This document shows positions 1 to 11,281 of a DNA stretch of 64,000 nucleotides, one piece after another. Numbering within the stretch: position 1 is the first letter of the stretch; each line of letters begins with the position of its first letter. The notes under the pieces were generated by a model. The model saw nothing but the letters and a program-made list of their open reading frames with translations, was not told where the DNA came from and made no database searches. Location: contig CM027378.1 of NCBI GenBank assembly GCA_015680905.1, positions 108,583,501 to 108,647,500 on the forward strand, written 5' to 3'. Source of the DNA: Coptis chinensis. Its lineage: Eukaryota; Streptophyta; Magnoliopsida; Ranunculales; Ranunculaceae. The position numbers were made by a program, and so were the translations under genes.

Positions 1-3000
1 GTAAATTCATTACCATTTGAAGTGGAAACTTTAACTTTTCCATGCAGGTCATTTGTTTCACCACATCCCATCGTGCTATAAGAGACTTCAGTGACCACAT
101 GATTCAAGTGAACAGCGAGGCCTTTTCCTAGAGATTCAATAACAGTGCTGTAACCACCTTTAATCATGCAGTGTGCCCCACCAAAACCTCCATAAACATC
201 ATCCTGATTCCAGTAAGGAAGAGAAACCTCTTTAAGCAGCGCAGCACAACCATACTCTAAGTTGGCAAAATGCCAGTTCATGACCCTCCTCTCCAGGGGA
301 CTTAAAACCTCCTTGTCACTAGTAATTCCCTTATCATGACCATTTGTTCTAGTGTCAAAAGAATCACTCGCCAGAGTATCAAACTCCAAATCTTCAGTAT
401 CTGAAATGGATTGAGCCATACGACGCTTTTTCAGTGCATATTCTAACCCGTCCTCAAGTGACATTTTAGTTGCCCGATCACCCTGCTCTTCCATAAGCAC
501 TACCATGTCATCAAGGAGACTATTATACTCAGCTTCCAGAGCTTCATCCAACTCTAGTGGAACTTTTGACCAGTCACAGTATCATAGAGAGGGCAGTCAC
601 TATTCAGAACAGTCAGTTCAAGACCTAATTGAGAACAAACCAAAGAAGATGGATCTGGTCTTCTTTCAGTTGCAACATCAGCCTCCACACCGGTAATAAT
701 GCTTGCCCCAAGATCCACAGGAACCGAGAGAGACGACCGATCTGTATACACACGACCACCTAATCTATTGCCTCAAGGATAGTGACAGAAAAACCCTGGC
801 GTTGTAGATGACGGGCTGCAGTCAACCCAGCAGGACCAGCTCCTACAACTATAATTCTTTTTCGAATTTCTGAATCACATTGCATTTCATTAATTGCCTC
901 AGAAGAATCAGCTGCAACGGCTTGAATCCCTTGTGACTCTTTTATCTTCTTGAAACCTACAAAAGAGTCCAATCCACTGTCCACTACTTCACTAGATATA
1001 TTAGCCAAGGTATCAGTATCAGCTGTTCTGTTTGGTAGCTTTGTCTCAATCCAACCAATTTTCTGCTCCTTAGTACTTTGGCATCCTTCGGATTCTATCG
1101 ACCAATTCTCTGATCCCAAGAACTCCTGTCTTTTTGTTGTTTGGGATATCGGTTCCTCTTCATTGAGGATCAAACCATTCTTTATGTCGGTGAGCCTTTC
1201 AGGATACTCAACCTGACCAAGGATGAAAGGAGCTTTACACACTGAATCAGAAAGCTGTGTCCCACATTTTTCCTCACTTGAGCTCTCTTTAGAAAGTTTA
1301 AGGTCGGCCTCACCACACGGTTCTGACTTCTCCTTCTCACAAGCAATGCCAACATTTATATAACCCTGTTGAAAAGTAATTAACAACTGGACACAGAGAT
1401 ACTACGCAAAAGCAGATAAGAGAGCCTGAATAAATATGATATTTCCTCCACCTCCACTTCATAAAGCCATTAAACAAAAGGGGAGTGAGCAGAGGAGGAG
1501 TAAAAAGAATATGGACCTTTTTTCTTTGGAGTTAAAAGGAGGGGAGGGGGGAATATCCATCTAATGAACAAACAACTTACATTTTGGTCAAGAAAACCAT
1601 AGATCTCCCGAATAAGAGATATTCGTTGTGGATCAATGTCTGATGGCGCATCAGTCGCTCCACAGTCTGAGAGACGCAATATGTGATTTGTGTCTTTACT
1701 CCATAGACCCAAGATAAAATTCCTGCATGCGACACTCAAATAAGTTCTAGTTTCATCCACAATCATTGACACCAAGCATACAAGAGTATGAACTGATAAT
1801 ACAGGACAATATGCAAAGTCTTTGTCTGCAACTTCTATTAAAATAAAAATAAAAAGTCAAGGCAACAAGCGCAGGTCTTGTAGCACTCGAAGTGTATGCC
1901 TGAGCAAAGCAATGCAAAGAGATACTTAAAACTAAGTAAAAATACATCTACATTTTTTCGGGTGATTCCAGTTCTCAAAAGCTAAGAATGCAGCTTGAAC
2001 TATTAGGATGACAAAATTAGACAACCTAATAAAGTTAATCTATGTGGGTACAATTCAAGGTGAGAGACCAAAAACTTGCAGCAGTACTAGGCAAAACAAC
2101 CATTCATATAAGAAAAAATAACAAAAGCAACACGCTTTTAGTGAAGGCCCTCGCATGGACACCTTATAAAGAAGTGAAGAGTGTGGCTCACTCTCGCCTC
2201 AAGTGACCACCGCCTAAAAACTACATGCCAAATCTGAACATGTATCATTTCAAGCATTATGATGAAACAATGTCCGAGAATTAATAACCAGTCTTTCTTT
2301 AATGTTTATGACTAAGATGTAGCACTGAACAAGCTTTAACTGGAATCTGTAATACAAAGATATTCCAATCAGTGTAAACAGTTGGATTTGCAGGAACATA
2401 TCAATGTTGAGCACATTAGAAGGGAAAAGATTATTCATGTTGCAGACTCCAAATTTTTTAAAAATGGCATAAGCAGTGAGGACGAGAAAACATGAACCAG
2501 CGTATCACAGAGTACACTATTTAAATATGACAATCGATATAGTCTTCATGTCAATACTAAGATTTTAGCTTTTGGCAGATTTTGAAATTCCAAAACAGTC
2601 TAGTCTGTGGTAATTTGGCTAGAAACATATAAAAATGTTAAGTCTTGTAATCAAATGAACACACAACAACCAGAGACTAATTGCACAGCCTCATATGCCA
2701 AAATTCTGAGGCAATAGTGAAAATCTGGACTCTCTAACCAAATTCTGTACTGAAGGGAAAACAAATCAATTCCTGCAGAAACTATATAATTACACACAAA
2801 AAGTGCAAGTTGTACAGTTATGAAGATAGTATATATTTTCACGAGCCTGGATGGCATACGTCAAAAATCATAAAACGGACCCGAGACCACAACTAATAAT
2901 GACGAAAAAATATATATACAAAAGAAAAATCGTTGGAGGAAAAGATAGAACACCATAATGTATAAGAGGGGTGAGGGAGGTGGAAAGAACGAACGAAAAA

Positions 3001-5448
3001 CTACATATGAGCTATGATATTTCAGGAGAAAACAAACCTGCATTCCAAGTATTCCTGAAGCCCACCTCTGCGCTTCAAGATCTCCTTGAATTTGATTTTC
3101 TCAAATGGACCAGCCGCACGAGCTTTCAGCCCAGCTACTACTGCTGCTGCACCACAAATTTCAGTCTCTAGAACCATATTGATAGGGTATTTAGATTTGC
3201 CTTTCTCTCTCTCGGGCCTATCATCATTAAAAATATCTCTATTTCCGAAAAGCCCTTGCTCCTGAATCAGAAACTCCCAATCAGTGTCCCCTTCATAAGC
3301 CATGTCTCCATGCCTGCGTTTTTTAATCTTGCGCACATCCCTCTGCATTGCTTCAAGTTTAGTATCCTTGTTGTCTGAATCAAATGCCTTTCCAGCATAT
3401 TCTGGAAATGTTTCTCCGGGTTCCAACATAATGGAATCAGAGCAGGTCTCATTCACATCTTCTTTAACATGGAGGAGATCTTGACTTGGAATAGGTGACC
3501 CCACTGAAGCAACACAAGATTCCTTACTCTGAAGGTCAGTGGCAAAATTTGGTCCAAAACTATTAGAAGAGTGATAGCATACATCATTCGTGGTACTTAA
3601 TCCTTCCTTGATTGAAGACACAAAAACTGATTGCAACCCAACACTAGACGTTTGTGCCATACTAGGAACCATAGAAACGGAGTGCGTCAAAGGAGTCTCT
3701 GTCTCGCAATTAGGCTGTCCTAATTTGTCATACCTAACAGTCACCTCAGAATCAACTTTTGGGAGCAGAGGAGACGTTTTCTTATTATCAGATACTTCAA
3801 AAGCGTTTTCAGAAGCTTGTTTTATGCAAGTATCATGGTCTGAGCCGTTACAATGACATTTTCCCTCAAATAGTGAGTTCAATGCATTGTCATCGGTGCG
3901 AGGAACTGAAACATCCTCCCCCAGTATTACACGGGAACCAGAAAGCTTCTCCCCAAAATTTGCCCCATCACCATCATATTCCGTAGAAATAATTCCCTCC
4001 ACTTCCGAGCACTGCTTTAACCCGTTTTGCAACCCCGGTGTTTCTTTACATGACTTTTGGTTGGCTGGACAACCAGACTCTTCCAACTGTCGAGACAGAA
4101 TGTTCATAGAACCTGCACCATTTTGTTGGTTCAAACTATCAGGACACACTAGGTGGTCCTCGGGTACATTAATCAACCTACTGGATTCATCATTATGAGG
4201 CACTTCAGACTTCTCTCTCAAAACCGTACCTGTGTTACAGTTAAGTCTAGGATGAGGAGATGAAGGCGTTGAGTCTCCCAATATCACTTCGGATGATGGA
4301 GTGCATCTATCAGGATTAGATCTCACAACCTCCTCTAAAAACTGCGGAAAGAAAGCAAACTTCTGAGTGGGTTCAGACACCGTACCCTCTTGAACCCAAC
4401 AAGAAACCTCACTTGGTGTTTCATTAGAACTCTGAGTTTCCGCTGCCTCCTGTACAGTAGGTGGCTCTTTTACAGTTCCACCAGATGCCAATCTTAGTTC
4501 CCCTCTAGATTTCAGAGATCCACTTGAAGCTAGAGAATGTCGTTGGACAGTAGGAGGAGATGCATCCTCCAAAGCTCCATCAGTGCTTTGACCCAACTCT
4601 GCACCAGAAACCTCACCCTTCTTTCCTTTTTTCATTGCCGACGAAGAACGAGCTTTTGCTGATTGTGACTTCCGAATAAATGCGGATAGTGAAAAATCCA
4701 AATTTTCATCGGACGACCGAGTAGATCTTTCCTCTACTGCCAAAGACTCCTCCTTCAGTTTCTCTGAAAGCTTCTTTTCAGATCTTTGAACACCAGAATC
4801 CTGATCCAATACACTCCCAGAATGAGACTCTTCCCCTTCTCTCATCGCAGCAATCCTTGATCTCTTCACTCTCCTTTTCTCTTTACCTTCTAAAACCCTA
4901 TCCACAACCAAATCTGAGCCAACCCCGCTGCAAGTTGGACTTTCCTCCACCTGCTTTGACCGGAATTCTCCTACAATCAACTCAGAACTCTTCCCTATTC
5001 TAGTACCAGATCCATCATCTTTACCTACCTTAGGACCTTTCAACTTCTTCCGAAAACTCGCTAGGGTATCGTCCATTCCCCCTAAATCCTCATTCCTAAT
5101 CACCGATATCTCTCCCCTAACTTGGACATTCTTACCAGCATTTAACCCAGAAGACTTGACTTTTCTAGGGTTTCTAGACTTCTTCAACTTAAACAAAGAT
5201 CCTATCGGCTCATCGTCAGAATCACCTCGAACATCATCATTGACACTCTTCACTCTCTTATTAGACCCACTCACCTCTTTCTCTTCTTCTTCTTCTTCTT
5301 CTTCAATCTTCACATCCTCAATCCTAGGTGGTTCTAAATTCAACAACCCCTCTTCTTCTACTGAATCAACAACATGCAAACCTTCTTCCAACTTCCCTTG
5401 TTCGTTTTCCATCTCTTTCTCACCAAACAAATAGCTCTCATCATTCAT
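1..5448 (-). CDS. LDL3: Lysine-specific histone demethylase 1 homolog 3-like (SWIRM + FAD amine oxidase), partial
   Basis: FAD-dependent amine oxidase of the LSD1 family, expected to demethylate histone H3 lysine in the nucleus. Inferred exons: 5448-3038, 1722-1581, and 1365 to the window edge, all with GT-AG borders. Exon 1 encodes about 800 residues, mostly low-complexity and charged, with a Glu run near residue 50 and basic clusters such as KEKRRVKRSR. It ends in the first half of a SWIRM domain (AAVVAGLKARAAGPFEKIKF). Exon 2 finishes SWIRM (LIREIYGFLDQN). Exon 3 carries a linker and the FAD Rossmann motif VVGAGPAGLTAARHL, then VPVDLGASIITG. The long N-terminal extension with SWIRM matches LDL3 rather than LDL1/LDL2 or FLD. 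Two frame breaks lie in exon 3: about 4 bases missing after ILEA (near 768) and one A missing in the run at 564-567 (TGQK-VP). Beyond each break the protein remains family-like. The C-terminal part of the oxidase lies outside the window. Confidence 0.88.
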
Positions 5449-5459
5449 ATATGTACCCT

Positions 5460-5664
5460 CTTTAAATTACAAGAAAACCAAGTAACAAATTTCCCACTTC
5501 AAATAAAACCCATTATAACAAGAGCAATTTACAGAAATAACCAATATCTCAAAATCAATAAAACTGCACACAAGAATAAAAATGCGATGAGAACTAGGGT
5601 TTTAGATAATTTAAATGAAAAACAGTAGAAAAGGGTATTTTAGGAAGAAGAAGAAGAAAAGTAC
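5460..5664 (-). other. Probable 5'-UTR intron of the LDL3-like gene
   Basis: On the minus strand a CAG|GTAC donor at 5664 and a pyrimidine-rich stretch ending in AAAG at 5460 bracket about 205 bases immediately before the leader AGGGTACATAT and the ATG at 5448. This is inferred from splice-site appearance only; transcript data would settle it. Confidence 0.35.
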
Positions 5665-5794
5665 CTGTGGTGTGAAGAGTGGACACTTTCTTCTTGTTTG
5701 TTAATGGATCTAACAGGGAATAGCGTTTCTTCTTCTTTACAGACTCCTCCGCTTTTTCTTTTTTTATTATTATGGGACCTGGTTTTTTTTTGTC

Positions 5795-5803
5795 TTTATA
5801 AAT
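5795..5803 (-). promoter_or_regulatory. Candidate TATA box for the LDL3-like gene
   Basis: ATTTATAAA on the minus strand about 350 bases upstream of the start codon, with long T/A and pyrimidine tracts around it. Its position fits a leader interrupted by the proposed 5'-UTR intron. No transcription start can be read from sequence alone. Confidence 0.3.
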
Positions 5804-6139
5804 GCACCACAGGGGTGGATAAATTGATTTTTGGGGACAATAGAAAGGGATTTTTTTTCTTTTGTATAGCCTTGAAAACAAAACATGTGTGTCGGTTTAT
5901 TCCATTGTCAGTTGCTCACACTTCTCACTCTTCTCACTCCTTTTAGTCCTCTTGTCATGAAACCTACACTTATGATTTTTATTTGTTTTTGCTAACATAG
6001 ACTGAGGTTAGTGTACACATAAGGTGCTAAAAGTGTGAGAGTCGTTAATGATTTGTGTTAGTTCTCATTCTAGGGTACCCCTCATTCTAAGTACTCTATT
6101 GGCTGATAAGTTGAGACGGAGAGACAAATTGCATTCTAA

Positions 6140-6624
6140 CAGCATTCTCAATGTAAGTCAATATTTTCTCCCTCTTATCATCTCTACGTAGGTAGTATTT
6201 TCCCCTCTTATCACCGTTTTAGTGAAAAACAAAGTGAAGCTGTCCAATGCAAAGATGAAAAATAATCTCGGACAGGATGTTGGATTCCGTCTGGAGGCTT
6301 TTTGATCGAGACGGAATGTAACATCCCCGTATAATATTTTGTCTGAAGTTAAAAAAAACTGAAAAAAGTGAAAAAAACACGCGAGACGGAACATTCTGTC
6401 TGAAAAAAAAAACCGTTTTTTTTTTTTTAAACACATGAGACGGAATCCAACATCCCGTCCCAAGTTCACAAATCAGCCATTATCTTGGTTAAAAATTTCA
6501 CCCTGGAAATGACTTGGAAAAATAATCACCATCTTTTTCACCTCTGCATTAGGCATTGGTTTTGAACCAAAAGAAAGTGAAAATTTTCACATCCCCCTCT
6601 TTTTCACCCGCATTAGGAATGCTC
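6140..6624. mobile_element. Tourist-like MITE (TSD TAA), copy 1
   Basis: 485-bp element bounded by 3-bp TAA target duplications (6137-6139, 6625-6627) with imperfect inverted ends CAGCATTCTCAATG / CATTAGGAATGCTC. The interior holds alternating inverted copies of a GAGACGGAATCCAACATCCC-type motif. A second copy lies inverted at 36644-37930. The TAA duplication and short inverted ends fit PIF/Harbinger-derived (Tourist) MITEs. It sits between the divergent LDL3-like and reductase genes, so it lies within their shared upstream region. Confidence 0.75.
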
Positions 6625-6627
6625 TAA

Positions 6628-7015
6628 ACCATGCTTCAACATTCATTCACCCCACCCTGACATTTACACTCTTTCCCTCTTTCTCTGATTGCCTCTCTTG
6701 CACAAGAATTGGTCATTACTGCAAAATGCCAAATTCGCACTAACACCATACTAAATGACAATACATCCAAGAAATTAAGCACAATTATGAAAAAGGTAAA
6801 GATGGTTTTAAAAAAAAAATAGTGAGCCTGGACGAGGATTGTGGGCATTGAATTTTTATGTCCCAAAACAGTTGATGTTGGACAGCAAAACTGGACTGGG
6901 ATTGTGGACTCATACTTAGTGAGCCCAAAGCGTATAAGAAACAGTTAAAAAAGGCAACGATATAACGTTGACTCTATCGAGAGAGAGAGAGAGAAGGATA
7001 ATAACGGTAAGGGAA
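6628..7015 (+). promoter_or_regulatory. Upstream region and leader of the aldose-6-phosphate reductase gene
   Basis: No coding potential. It contains a TATA-like CGTATAAG near 6930, a CGTTGACTC W-box-like site near 6966 and a GA-rich run (about 6978-6994) just before the start codon. Its function as a promoter is inferred from position only. Confidence 0.35.
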
Positions 7016-9124
7016 ATGGCAACGATAAAACTGAACAACGGATTGGAGATGCCGATAATAGGATTAGGAGTATGGAGAATGGAAGGCAAATCAATCAAAG
7101 ATCTTCTCTTTAATGCAATTAATATCGGTTATCGCCATTTCGACTGTGCCGGTAAATCACACTCTCAACTACTGATTACACTTTCCTGATTACTTTTTTA
7201 CTGTGTAATTTTATTGACAGCCGTGTTTGTATATATGTTATAATAATTCCAGCTGATTACCAGAATGAAGATGAAGTAGGAGAAGCACTAAAAGAAGCAT
7301 TTCAGACTGGCCTTGTGAAGAGGGAGGAACTTTTCATTACCACCAAGGCCAGTTGGAAACTTTTAATTATATTCACTCATATTTTGATTACTTGTGTTTG
7401 TCTTTTTACCCAACAATTGTTTCCTTTTTTGTTGCAGCTATGGAACTCGGACCATGGACACGTTATAGAGGCATGTAAAGCCAGCTTGAAGAAACTTCAG
7501 CTAGAATACCTAGATTTATACCTTGTCCACTTCCCTATAGCTACCAAGCATACTGGTGACTTCTTGCTTGCCAATTTATTGTTTTTTTTTAGAATTAAAT
7601 TGTTTGTTTTGGTTTCATTTTATCTTTCCTATAAATAAAACCAGAAGTCTATGTAAATGTTTTACAACGCCAGCAATTAGCTAAACTGACTCAAGAATCT
7701 GGACCGCTAAATCATGATATATAGCTAGAGTGGTTTTGGTTTACAATAAAAAAAAATGTTCATACGATCGATTTTTTCCCTCTAGCTTTCCCTCATCTCA
7801 TAGGGTTTTCCTGGATATTGACCATCTTTAATGAGTTATCGGCACATATCTAATATGAGCATATCTATATAGATCAGTCACAATTACATTATTGGCGATA
7901 TATATTCTACATAGAGCATTCAGAATTACATTAAGATGATGATAGCGAGGTTTTAATTTTGTTGCCCCCTCATAGATACACATGGATCCTGAAATTTGAT
8001 AGTCTAAGGAGCAGTATATTAATCTTTTCATTGGTGGGTTTTCTTTATTGTTTCTATATAATTATACCATTTCTACGTATATATCCAGGTGTCGGTACAA
8101 CTTCCAGTGCTCTAGATGAAGATGGTGTTCTTGAAATAGACACGACTATATCTCTTGAAAGTACATGGCATGCCATGGAAGATCTAGTTTCAATGGGTCT
8201 AGTTCGCAGCATTGGTATCAGGTAATCTAACCATGGATATGTAAACCACTATATATCAAGTAAAGGGGGTTCAGGTCGTAATTTTATGGGTCCAACAGTT
8301 AGGATATTGTAATCCTAAATCCATCAAAGTTGGGTCAACTTCTAATGATCCTATCTATTTCATTCATTAGGATTCTAGAAATTGGATGGCTTTCCAGTGA
8401 TGCAGCTATTATTTAGATAAAGCTGATAGTCAATACATTTAGAGGAGATTACCCAGATGAGACACATCCACTCAGGCATGCCTGTCCTGTAGAGTCCTTA
8501 ATGCAATATTATCTTCAGTATTTGAATACTCTAATCTACTTTTGTTTAGTGCAGCAACTATGACATCTTCCTCACGAGAGATTGTCTAGCTTACTCCAAG
8601 GTGAAGCCTGCAGTGAATCAAATAGAAACACATCCTTATTTCCAACGTGATAGTCTTGTTAAGTTTTGTCAAAACATGAGATATGTGTTTACGCTCACAC
8701 TCCTCTAGGTGGTGCTGCTGCAAACATTGAATGGTTTGGCTCGGTCTCATGCTTGGATGATCCAGTTCTCAAAGTAAGTTGGTCCATCTTCTCATATGTG
8801 AATCAAATGCTGGTAGTTAGGACCTTTTCTTAATAAAGAAGTGTCATAATGGAGTTATTTTCCTATATGGTTTAATCTCACTTGTATTGGCAGGGTGTGG
8901 CAGAGAAATACAAAAAGACTGTGGCTCAGATTGTTCTCCGTTGGGGTATCCAGAGGAGCACAGTTGTCATTCCAAAGTCTTCGTTGCTGAGAAGGTTGCA
9001 GGAGAATTTTGATGTGTTTGGTTTTGAGCTAACAAAAGGAGACATGGAGTTGATTAAGGGTGTAGACCGGAAGCTTAGAACTAACCAACCAGCCAAATTT
9101 TGGGGAATAGATCTTTATGCGTAA
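7016..9124 (+). CDS. A6PR: NADPH-dependent aldose-6-phosphate reductase (mannose/sorbitol-6-phosphate reductase family)
   Basis: Cytosolic aldo/keto reductase that converts hexose-6-phosphates to hexitol-phosphates (mannitol or sorbitol pathway in polyol-making plants). Inferred exons: 7016-7151, 7253-7347, 7438-7555, 8089-8221, 8555-8773 and 8894-9124, totalling 932 coding bases. One missing base gives a 310-residue protein, the normal family length. The catalytic tetrad is visible: Asp43 and Tyr48 (GYRHFDCAADYQNE), Lys77 (LFITTK) and His108 (DLYLVHFP). AVNQIETHPYFQRDSL, HTPLGGA and VIPKSS are further family motifs, and the end WGIDLYA is typical. Odd points: intron 2 starts with GC rather than GT (AAG|GCCAGT). 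Exon 5 has one A too few in the run at 8671-8674 (FCQK-HE), which breaks the frame until a base is restored. The start is fixed by the family-typical N-terminus MATIKLNNGLEMP. Without biochemistry, mannose-6-P, sorbitol-6-P or other aldose-6-P substrates cannot be told apart. Confidence 0.9.
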
Positions 9125-9184
9125 GGTCTGTCTTCTTCCATTAGCAAATACATCCGTAGGTGGAAAAATTGTTAAAACCTAACT

Positions 9185-9998
9185 AGAATGGGCCATCATC
9201 TATTCTTTGTCCGTACTCGTTTGGCTACTACTGCTAATCGTTAGTGCTCCTTTGTCTTTGTGATTTGACTTCATGAGTGAGAGTATCAGATCGTGGACTT
9301 TTCATCTGGAAATGATTTGTTGAAGTCCTATAAAGCATTTTAAGATCAATATGTTTGGCATGAGATACTAGCTATTATAGTTCTTAAAGTGTTACTACAT
9401 CCCATCTTTACTACGTATAATGATGCGGCGTAGGCGAGCTAGCTTTGGAGCTGTCATTGTGTCCGACGCTTTTTGTCTTTTTCTGTTTTTTTTATATGTG
9501 GGCCCCACCAGAAAAAAACAGGAGAAAACTAGAAAAGATATACGTGGCATCCACGTGCGTCAAGACTAGTATTAATAATAGTCTGGTGCACGTGCGGATA
9601 ACTATTGTTGGGTTCAAAGATCACAAAAAATAAAAATAGGAAGGTACAGTTTATTATTCTCTTACTGGACCAACAGATCACTCTCTTTCTTCTTCTCCAT
9701 TACATAATCTCTTTCATTCTTATGCAGATCTGTGATTCAAAAAATGGCAAAGAAAATAGCTGAGATGGTAAGAAATATAAAATAAAACTCACAATTACAA
9801 TGTTTCAATTGCATTAATACTTACAAAATCAAATTTACAATATAACCCCATCAAAAAAGAACCAAAAAGTATCCCAAAACACAATTTTGTTTCAAATAAA
9901 GAGAAATATAGAGGGAAAAATGATTTAACGACAGAGCCGATAATCTTTTAGGTGATGTGAAACCATCTGAATATCTTAAGTGAAAATGGTAGAAGGAA
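9185..9998. repeat. Backbone repeat, copy A, left part
   Basis: Non-coding. The stretch from the sequence ending GGCTACTACTGCTAAT (about 9210) through GTGCACGTGCGGATAAC (about 9585) to ATATCTTAAGTGAAAATGG (about 9985) matches 43884-44690 closely. The ORF inside it has no recognisable product. It directly follows the reductase gene's 3' end. Confidence 0.8.
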
Positions 9999-10006
9999 GT
10001 GAAAAT

Positions 10007-10339
10007 CAGGGCCGGCTCAACCCCCTAGCAAAATAGGCAGCTGCTTAGGGCCCTACAGCCTAAGGGGCCCCAATATAATTCAGCCCAATGCTTTCTTTTT
10101 CGGCTTCTCAATCGTTTTTCCTACCCTTATTTAAGGGTTAGATAACATACATTGGAATCTATGAAATAACGGTAGATAACCATTTGTTTCTCTCACCTTC
10201 TCCAACGTTTCTCTCGCGTTCTCACCAAAAAAATTCCTCACATCTATTGGCATTTGGCGTTCTCTGACCAAAAAAATTCCTCGCATCCATTGACATTTGA
10301 ACTTTGCCTAGGGCCCCTGATTGTCTTGAGCCGCCCCTG
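10007..10339. mobile_element. hAT-like MITE with 8-bp TSD GTGAAAAT
   Basis: 333-bp element with inverted ends CAGGGCCGGCTCAA / TTGAGCCGCCCCTG, flanked by perfect 8-bp duplications GTGAAAAT (9999-10006 and 10340-10347). The equivalent position in copy B (about 44670-44690) reads GGAAGTGAAAATGG with no insertion, so an empty site is present in the same window. The CAGGG ends and 8-bp duplication indicate the hAT superfamily. A related copy lies at 37952-38209. Confidence 0.88.
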
Positions 10340-10347
10340 GTGAAAAT

Positions 10348-10500
10348 GGCAGTAGGAAAGAGAAGGGTAAATCCGTCCAAATAATAAAATAGCAGGGGTA
10401 AAAATGTTAAGAAAAATAGTCGGGCAGGGATTTTTAAGATAGTAGAGACTAGAGACTAGAGACTAGAGACTAGAGACTAGAGATACAATTCTTAGATCTA
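10348..10500. repeat. Backbone repeat continuation and short tandem repeat GAGACTAGA
   Basis: Continues the copy-A/copy-B similarity (GGGTAAATCCGTCC; GATAGTAGAGA). At about 10444-10482 a 9-10-base unit (AGAGACTAG) repeats about four times. No gene. Confidence 0.6.
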
Positions 10501-11276
10501 TTAAGTACACCAAAAGCTAAAAAACGTTGATGAATAGTGTCACTCACTACACTTCAGCTTAATTGAATGGGACACGTACGTTCGGGGGACATCACTACGA
10601 GATGGGTATTAATCCAAGGACCACGAGTTAGCCAACATGGAAAGTCAAAGCCAAGTCTTTGTTGTATTTTCTTTAGCCCAAGCCAAGCCAGCCAAGTCTT
10701 AAATCTGCCTTTCCAGTCTTCTTCTCTCTCTCACTTTGAGGACACCAATTTCATTTACCAAAAATCAATTTGGAAATCATACCAACATCTAATTTAAGCG
10801 GAAAAGAGACTCGATTCGGTAGAAGATGAAGTGATGAATGTTACTATTACCAAATTTCTTCCACTCAAATTGTGCAACCTCCTCCCAATCTGTTTCCTCT
10901 TCCATTGAATTTTTATTTTCTTCTTTGATCCTAAATCAAATTCCTATTTGGTGAATTCAAATTGGATTTGTTATTTTACAAAACCAAAACCCACATATCC
11001 ATCGGTGTGTGTGTTTTTTTTTAAAATTTTTTTAGTAGAAATTTTATTTATAATGATAACAAGTTTTATAAATAATTGGACAACAAAGATACAAAGTATC
11101 TTTACGAAGTCTTTTCTGAATAGCAAATCCTATCATTCTAAAAACAAACTCATTATACCCAACTATCATAACGTTACTCTTGAGGAGCTCAATATACTGT
11201 TGTCCCAATAACCTAAAAATGTCGAAACTAAACAGAATAAAACAATGTTGGTTAGCTATTCAAGCTAACTTCCTCA
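10500..11276. repeat. Backbone repeat, copy A, middle part
   Basis: Begins TTAAGTACACCAAAAGCTAA and matches 53218-54060 almost base for base, apart from small indels. The right half, read on the minus strand, is the C-terminal end of the decayed protein described at 25170-25962 (GFAIQK motif). The match is then cut by the LTR array. Confidence 0.85.
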
Positions 11277-11281
11277 TGCTT
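11277..11281. repeat. Target-site duplication TGCTT, left of the LTR array
   Basis: Matches TGCTT at 25165-25169 directly after the last LTR. The uninterrupted backbone in copy B reads CTTCCTCATGCTTCTATATC (about 54040), so the duplication is explained by one insertion event. Confidence 0.9.

Noticed and set aside
950-1216. Plus-strand ORF overlapping LDL3 exon 3
   Set aside because: Antisense shadow of the conserved minus-strand coding sequence; other plus-strand ORFs within 3000-5450 are rejected for the same reason.
10430-10445. Helitron 5' end in reverse (GATAGTAGAGA) at the backbone repeat's edge, also near 44790-44805
   Set aside because: The motif resembles the TCTCTACTATC Helitron start, but no matching CTAG/hairpin end was found on the other side.
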